Assembly (NCBI GenBank): GCA_027004335.1
Contig: JALTID010000136.1
Span: forward strand, 1 to 9,712
Origin: a bacterium
GTDB taxonomy: Bacteria; JALSQH01
Length of the DNA: 9,712 nt
Reading direction: 5' to 3'
Position 1 is the first letter of the stretch. Every line of letters starts with the position of its first letter. The position numbers were made by a program, and so were the translations under genes. The notes under the pieces are model-generated. The model was not told the DNA's origin. It ran no database searches and saw only the letters and a program-made list of their open reading frames with translations. Of the stretch, positions 5,379-9,712 are shown in pieces.

Positions 5379-6611
5379 TTATCTAATAAGCTGATTCATC
5401 TGGAACAATGGAAGCAGGATTGAGATCATTATAAAAAACACAAGACCAGCCAACAAAATGATCATTACAGGCTCAACAATAGATACAACAGCATTGAGAA
5501 AAGATCCCACCTGATCTTCATAGGCATCTGCAACTCTGATCAGCATAGGTTCAAGCTCCCCAGTTTTTTCTCCAACAGAAATCATCTTTATCACAATAGG
5601 AGGAAAAACTCCGCTATTAGATAACGGAGAAGCCAAAGATGCTCCTTCAATCACCGCAGATTTGGAATCTTCAATTGCCTTTTCAAGTACTCTGTTATTA
5701 ACGATGTTTTTTACTATATCAAGAGATACCACAATACTGACACCGCTACCCAACAGGGTTCCAAGAGTTCGCGCAAAACGGGAGATTGCTATCATCCTTA
5801 AAATATTCCCAGTAAGGGGAAGATTCAATAAAAAGGAATCCCACCAGTATCTCCCTTTCTCTGTATCTATAAATCGCTTGAAAAGGTAAGCAGCAAGAAT
5901 AAAAAGTAAAAGAAAGATCCACCATGTATCCCGGAGAAAATTTACAAATCCAATGAGGAGCCTTGTATATATAGGCAGAGCATGCCTCATCTCCTGAAAA
6001 ATGAGAGTAATTCGTGGTATAACGAAAATAAAAAGAAAGATTACCACACCACCCATAAGAAAAAAAAGTATTGTAGGATAGGTGAGAGAAGCATAGAGTT
6101 TATTCCTGAGAGATACCTGACTTTCATAGTAATCTGCGAGTCGCTCAAGTACTATTTCAAGAGTTCCACTACTTTCTCCAGCTCTTACCATATTTATGTA
6201 AACCGGCCCAAAAGTTTTTTTAAAAGGTTCCAGAGCATCAGCAAGTGAAGAACCCTCATTCACCTTACCCTTTACATGGGCAAAGACCTTCTTTAATTTT
6301 ACCTTTTCTGATTGCTCAAGAAGAGCATCAAGAGCTTCAATCAGAGGAATTCCTGCTCTTAAAAGAGTAGCAAGCTGCCTCGTAATAACCGCCACATCCT
6401 GAAGAGTAATTCTTGAAAAGAGATCAGAAAATGAAAACTCCCACCATTTTTTACCTGCTCCCCTCTCCTCTTCGCCCACAAGGGAAATAGAGGAAACAAA
6501 GAAGCCCTGCGACTTCAACTTCTGGCGTGCACTTTTCTCACTGTCTGCTTCAACTATACCCTTGCTTTTTCTCCCTGAAGAATCATACCCACTGTATTCA
6601 TAAATCGCCAC
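5379..6611 (-). CDS. gspF: T2SS inner-membrane platform protein GspF
   Basis: A 410-residue polytopic inner-membrane protein, the usual GspF length. It begins with the MAIYEYSGYDSSGRKSKG block typical of GspF N-termini. Two tandem cytoplasmic T2SSF helix-bundle domains follow, about 75-175 (with ATLLRAGIPLIEAL and RAGESSGTLE) and about 275-380 (with GTLLGSGVSIV and SVGEKTGELE). Predicted membrane helices are near 176-199, 229-247 and 380-403. GspF sits at the base of the pseudopilus and couples the ATPase GspE to pseudopilin assembly. The start codon is GTG, sharing one base with the gspE TAG stop (TAGTG). AGGAGGA at 6627-6621 lies nine bases upstream, within the end of gspE. Conservation is full and nothing looks broken. 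Confidence 0.96.
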   Translation of the reverse strand: MAIYEYSGYDSSGRKSKGIVEADSEKSARQKLKSQGFFVSSISLVGEEERGAGKKWWEFSFSDLFSRITLQDVAVITRQLATLLRAGIPLIEALDALLEQSEKVKLKKVFAHVKGKVNEGSSLADALEPFKKTFGPVYINMVRAGESSGTLEIVLERLADYYESQVSLRNKLYASLTYPTILFFLMGGVVIFLFIFVIPRITLIFQEMRHALPIYTRLLIGFVNFLRDTWWIFLLLFILAAYLFKRFIDTEKGRYWWDSFLLNLPLTGNILRMIAISRFARTLGTLLGSGVSIVVSLDIVKNIVNNRVLEKAIEDSKSAVIEGASLASPLSNSGVFPPIVIKMISVGEKTGELEPMLIRVADAYEDQVGSFLNAVVSIVEPVMIILLAGLVFFIMISILLPLFQMNQLIR

Positions 6612-8323
6612 TAAACCACTTCCTCCTGGGTTACCCTGAGGACTTCTTCAACAGTGGTTATCCCTTCAACGACCTTCCTGGCACCATCCTCCTTCAAAGT
6701 GGTCATACCCTCTTCAATAGCTACTTTTCTTATTTCTGAAGCGTCCCTCTTCTGGGTAATCATCTTTCTTATTCTGTCAGAAATGATAAAAAGCTCAAAA
6801 ATCCCAGTTCTTCCTTTATATCCAGTATACATGCAGTATTCGCACCCCTGTCCCTTGTAAAGTTTTCCATCCTTCAGAGCTTTTCTGGTAAGGCCCAACT
6901 CGGATAGCTCAGCATCGGTGGGCTCATATGCAATCTTGCAGTGAGGACAGGTGGTCCTAACAAGTCTTTGAGCCAGAACAGCTACAAGAGAAGACGAGAT
7001 CAAATAAGGTTCTATCCCCATATCCACTAACCTTGTAACAGCACTGGGAGCATCATTGGTGTGAAGGGTGCTGAAAACCAGATGGCCTGTGAGAGATGCC
7101 TGAATGGCAATCTCAGCCGTTTCAAGATCCCTGATCTCCCCTACAAGTACAACATCAGGGTCCTGCCTAAGAATTGACCTTAAACCTGCTGCAAAAGTAA
7201 GATTAATTTTGGGATTAACCTGGATTTGATTAACCCCTTTCAACTGGTATTCTACAGGGTCCTCTATCGTCATTATATTCTTATCTTCAGAATTTATCTT
7301 ATTTAAAGCAGCATAAAGGGTAGTTGTCTTACCACTCCCAGTAGGTCCCGTCACAAGAATTATTCCATTAGAACGTCTTAAAAGTTTCTTAAATCTTGCA
7401 AGCTTATCTCCACTGAGTCCAATTTCTTCTAATCCTAAAAGAACACTGCTTCTATCAAGGATTCTCATTACCACCCTTTCTCCAAAAATGGTTGGAATTG
7501 TGGAAACTCTGATATCAACATCCTTTCCCGCAACCTTCGTTCTGATTCTTCCATCCTGTGGAAGTCTCTTCTCAGCTATATTCAGACCAGCCATAATCTT
7601 TACACGAGAAACTACACTGGCATGAAATCTTCTCGGAACCTGAAGAATATTATGAAGAACTCCGTCTATTCTGTACCTTACCATAACATCTCTTTCAAAG
7701 GGTTCAACATGGATATCACTCACTCTCTGCTTTACCCCTTGAAATAACAGGGTATTTACCAGGCGAATAATTGGAGCTTCATCTACACTATCCAGAAGAT
7801 CAGTCGGTTCACCTTCTTCTAATTCTGATGTGACTACACCGAGTTCCCCATCTTCTTCCAGATCTTCTATCATCTCATCCGCGGCATTTGTGGCTCGATT
7901 GTAAAGATTATTAATAGCATTGGAGATTTCTCCGCTTGTTGCCACCACAGGAAAAACAACTTTCCCCAGAAGCATCTGAAGATCATCCACCACAGAAATA
8001 TTGAGCGGATCAGAAATGGCGATGACAACCATGTCACCCCTTTTTTCAACAGGAACAACTTCGTTTTTCCTTGCATAATTGATGGGTATCTGAGAAACAA
8101 TTTCTTCAGGAACCTTACCCGCATCAATGTGGGGAAGAAATGGCATTCCAAACTGTTGGGCAAGAGCTTCTTTTAGATCCGCCTCGGTAATATACTTTTG
8201 ATGAATCAGTATCTCACCAACTCTTTTATCTGGCCGTGATCTCTGGGCAGAAAGCACTTCTTTAAGTTGTTCACTACTTATTTTCCCTTTTTCTAATAAA
8301 ATTTCTCCTATTTTCTTTTTCAT
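6611..8323 (-). CDS. gspE: T2SS secretion ATPase GspE
   Basis: A 570-residue cytoplasmic ATPase of the GspE/PilB family that powers pseudopilus assembly. Residues 1-150 hold an MshEN-type N-terminal region with two similar 24-residue motifs (4-27 and 34-57). The catalytic half shows RYRIDGVLH (216-224), Walker A GPTGSGKT (326-333), the Asp box TIEDPVEY (352-359), Walker B with VVLVGEIRD (391-399, E396) and the His box LTGHLVFSTLHTND (411-424). A tetracysteine zinc site (C459, C462, C494, C497) is present; it is typical of GspE and PilB and absent from the retraction ATPase PilT. The ATG is two bases after the gspD stop, with only a weak GGTGA upstream, so translation is probably coupled. The assignment as GspE rather than PilB rests on the surrounding gsp genes. 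Confidence 0.96.
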   Translation of the reverse strand: MKKKIGEILLEKGKISSEQLKEVLSAQRSRPDKRVGEILIHQKYITEADLKEALAQQFGMPFLPHIDAGKVPEEIVSQIPINYARKNEVVPVEKRGDMVVIAISDPLNISVVDDLQMLLGKVVFPVVATSGEISNAINNLYNRATNAADEMIEDLEEDGELGVVTSELEEGEPTDLLDSVDEAPIIRLVNTLLFQGVKQRVSDIHVEPFERDVMVRYRIDGVLHNILQVPRRFHASVVSRVKIMAGLNIAEKRLPQDGRIRTKVAGKDVDIRVSTIPTIFGERVVMRILDRSSVLLGLEEIGLSGDKLARFKKLLRRSNGIILVTGPTGSGKTTTLYAALNKINSEDKNIMTIEDPVEYQLKGVNQIQVNPKINLTFAAGLRSILRQDPDVVLVGEIRDLETAEIAIQASLTGHLVFSTLHTNDAPSAVTRLVDMGIEPYLISSSLVAVLAQRLVRTTCPHCKIAYEPTDAELSELGLTRKALKDGKLYKGQGCEYCMYTGYKGRTGIFELFIISDRIRKMITQKRDASEIRKVAIEEGMTTLKEDGARKVVEGITTVEEVLRVTQEEVV

Positions 8324-8325
8324 AA

Positions 8326-9712
8326 TTACTTTGTCACCGGTGCAGAGTAATTTGTCACGGGGGAAGGGTAACTCGTGCCTGTAGTTGTCTTGGCTCCATA
8401 TGGAGTAATTATCACTTCCTTTTTAATTTCCTCTCTTTTAACTGGAGGAATGCCAAGCTGGCTTCCCACTGTTAGAATCTTACCTAAATTCACTGCCCCA
8501 ACTTCCTCTTTAAAATTAGATAGAGTATTTCGGTGAAGATTATTAAGAAACACCAAGTCCCTTGTATCTTTCACAATATAGGGAGTAATAAAGATGAGAA
8601 GATCGGTTTTGGTCGTGGATTTTTTTCTTGATTTAAACAACCATCCAAAAATTGGAATATCCCCCAAAATTGGAACCTTTGTTTCACTGTAACTCTCCTG
8701 AGAGGATATTAATCCTCCAATCACCACAGTTTGTCTATCTTTTACTACCACTGTGGTTTTGGCTGATCTCTTTCTCGTAACAATTCCCTGCTGATTAACA
8801 TTTATTCCCTGAGGTTGTTGGGGATTTACCTGTGAAATTTCCTGATAAATTTTTAACTTAACATGGTCACTTTCATTAATCTGGGGAGTAATTCTCAGAG
8901 TTACGCCTACATCTTTCCTCTCAATACTGGTCAGGATATTACCACCAGAGGTTACATTCTGACCGGTAATAAAAGGAACATTTTCACCCACTACAATTTC
9001 TGCTTCTTCATTATCACTTGTAAGTAAATGTGGGGTTGAAATAATATTTACTGCATTAGAAGTTTCAATGGCTCTCAAAAGAGCCGCTACACTTGGAACC
9101 TGAACACCTCCACCAAGATCTATCATTTTACCCAAAAAGCCTAAAAATAACCCTCCAAGACCCCCAAGAGATGTAGGTGTAAGACCAAGAGTATTTATTC
9201 CACCAAGGGCTTCGCCACCCAACACCACAGCCTCACCCTCCTGCAACAATTTCCCGCCATGTAGAGAAATGCCTAAATCTCTCAATTTATCAAGAGATAT
9301 CTCAAGAATTGCCGCTTCAACAAAAACCTGTCTTCTGGGTACATCAAGCTGATTCACAACACTTTTTACAAGAGCATAATCAGCAGGAGAAGCTATCACA
9401 ATAAGTGAATTCGTTGCCTTATCAGCACTTATCCTTATCCCGCCCTGAAACTTTGCCACAGGAACTTTACCTTTTATTTTTGCCTGCTTTAACCCTGAAG
9501 CAAGTTGAGCTATCGTAGAAGCAAGCTCTGTAGCATCGGCATATTTTAAATAAATAACATGAACCTGGCTGTTTGCCGAACCTACCTCTATGTCAAACTT
9601 TCTAATAAGTGATTTCACCTTCTTCATATCTCCCTCTGTACCGAGCACTATAACTGAATTTGTTCTGCTCTCAGAAATAACTTTAAATCCACCTTTCACC
9701 ACCACCGATTCC
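8326..9712 (-). CDS. gspD: T2SS outer-membrane secretin GspD, C-terminal 461 residues (5' end outside window)
   Basis: The frame is open to the right edge, so the signal peptide and N0/N1 domains lie outside. Residue numbers count from the first full codon at the edge. Residues 1-45 are the end of an N-domain (ERTNS-type block SRTNSVIVLGT). About 50-125 is a further N-domain with VIYLKYADATELA and the ATNSLIVIA strand. The secretin domain begins near RRQVFVEAAILEIS (126-139) and includes VPSVAALLRAIE (205-216), STPHLLTSDNEEAEI, VGVTLRITPQI (268-278), QTVVIGGLI (327-335) and VPILGDIPIFGWLFKS (346-361), ending at FITPYIV. A glycine-rich hydrophobic stretch (about 165-200) lies within the barrel-forming part. 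About 80 residues follow the barrel, finishing with a Thr/Ser/Pro-rich tail. It forms the outer-membrane exit channel. It is first of the visible gsp genes and sits two bases before gspE. Confidence 0.95.
   Translation of the reverse strand, partial: ESVVVKGGFKVISESRTNSVIVLGTEGDMKKVKSLIRKFDIEVGSANSQVHVIYLKYADATELASTIAQLASGLKQAKIKGKVPVAKFQGGIRISADKATNSLIVIASPADYALVKSVVNQLDVPRRQVFVEAAILEISLDKLRDLGISLHGGKLLQEGEAVVLGGEALGGINTLGLTPTSLGGLGGLFLGFLGKMIDLGGGVQVPSVAALLRAIETSNAVNIISTPHLLTSDNEEAEIVVGENVPFITGQNVTSGGNILTSIERKDVGVTLRITPQINESDHVKLKIYQEISQVNPQQPQGINVNQQGIVTRKRSAKTTVVVKDRQTVVIGGLISSQESYSETKVPILGDIPIFGWLFKSRKKSTTKTDLLIFITPYIVKDTRDLVFLNNLHRNTLSNFKEEVGAVNLGKILTVGSQLGIPPVKREEIKKEVIITPYGAKTTTGTSYPSPVTNYSAPVTK
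8329..8370 (-). repeat. 21-bp tandem repeat at the 3' end of gspD (two heptapeptide units)
   Basis: Bases 8329-8349 and 8350-8370 agree at 16 of 21 positions, including an identical TTTGTCAC in each. On the minus strand they encode adjacent heptads YPSPVTN and YSAPVTK at the extreme C-terminus of the secretin. The next 21 bases do not clearly continue the repeat. It is in frame and probably arose by slippage duplication. Confidence 0.6.

Noticed and set aside
2205-9712. Type IV pilus operon instead of type II secretion
   Set aside because: A GspK with its NVNTA block, a GspG with the calcium loop and DPWG motif, and the D-E-F-G-H-I-J-K order are T2SS hallmarks. No pilT, pilM-pilQ or pilA-type gene is present.
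1-9712. CRISPR array, tRNA, rRNA, insertion sequence or riboswitch
   Set aside because: I saw no regularly spaced repeats, no tRNA-like cloverleaf, no transposase motifs or terminal inverted repeats, and no leader long enough for a riboswitch. The window is almost wholly coding, with no gene-free stretch over 300 bases.

Overview
This window comes from a diderm (Gram-negative type) bacterium of rather low G+C (about 40% by eye, not counted). Most of it, about 2205 to the right edge, is the core of a type II secretion system (T2SS) operon on the minus strand. Read 5' to 3' on that strand the order is gspD (5' end outside the window), gspE, gspF, gspG, gspH, gspI, gspJ, gspK. This is the canonical gsp order. 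It includes the outer-membrane secretin, the cytoplasmic ATPase, the inner-membrane platform protein, the major pseudopilin and all four minor pseudopilins. Genes overlap by 1 to 17 bases or are 2 bases apart, except for a 63-base gap before gspG, which has the strongest ribosome binding site. I cannot name the lineage. The gene order and AT-rich composition would fit an anaerobic lineage around Desulfobacterota, Nitrospirota or related candidate phyla, but that is inference.

The operon ends at gspK. No gspL, gspM or gspN follows: the next gene, a DUF72/YecE-family protein (1489-2208, plus strand), runs convergently into gspK, and the two stop codons share the bases TTAA. The inner-membrane linkers (GspC, L, M) and the prepilin peptidase must lie upstream of gspD, lie elsewhere, or be absent.

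Left of DUF72 is a compact 89-base divergent promoter region (1400-1488). It drives DUF72 rightward. Leftward it drives a two-gene unit: a metallo-beta-lactamase-fold hydrolase of the MJ0301/COG1237 type, followed through an ATGA overlap by a small exported protein of unknown function. A perfect 9-bp inverted repeat brackets the overlapping promoters and is a candidate operator.

The extreme left edge (2-136, plus strand) carries a piece of a family 4 glycosyltransferase. It stops abruptly inside its C-terminal lobe and is antisense to the last 18 codons of the small exported protein, so a deletion or rearrangement junction (or an assembly chimera) lies near 125-140. The most notable observations are this junction, the divergent promoter with its inverted repeat, two MshEN-like cyclic-di-GMP-binding motifs at the GspE N-terminus, the absence of gspL/M/N after gspK, and a heptapeptide tandem repeat at the secretin C-terminus. 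I do not see a wholly new system here: most of the window is a recognisable T2SS locus.
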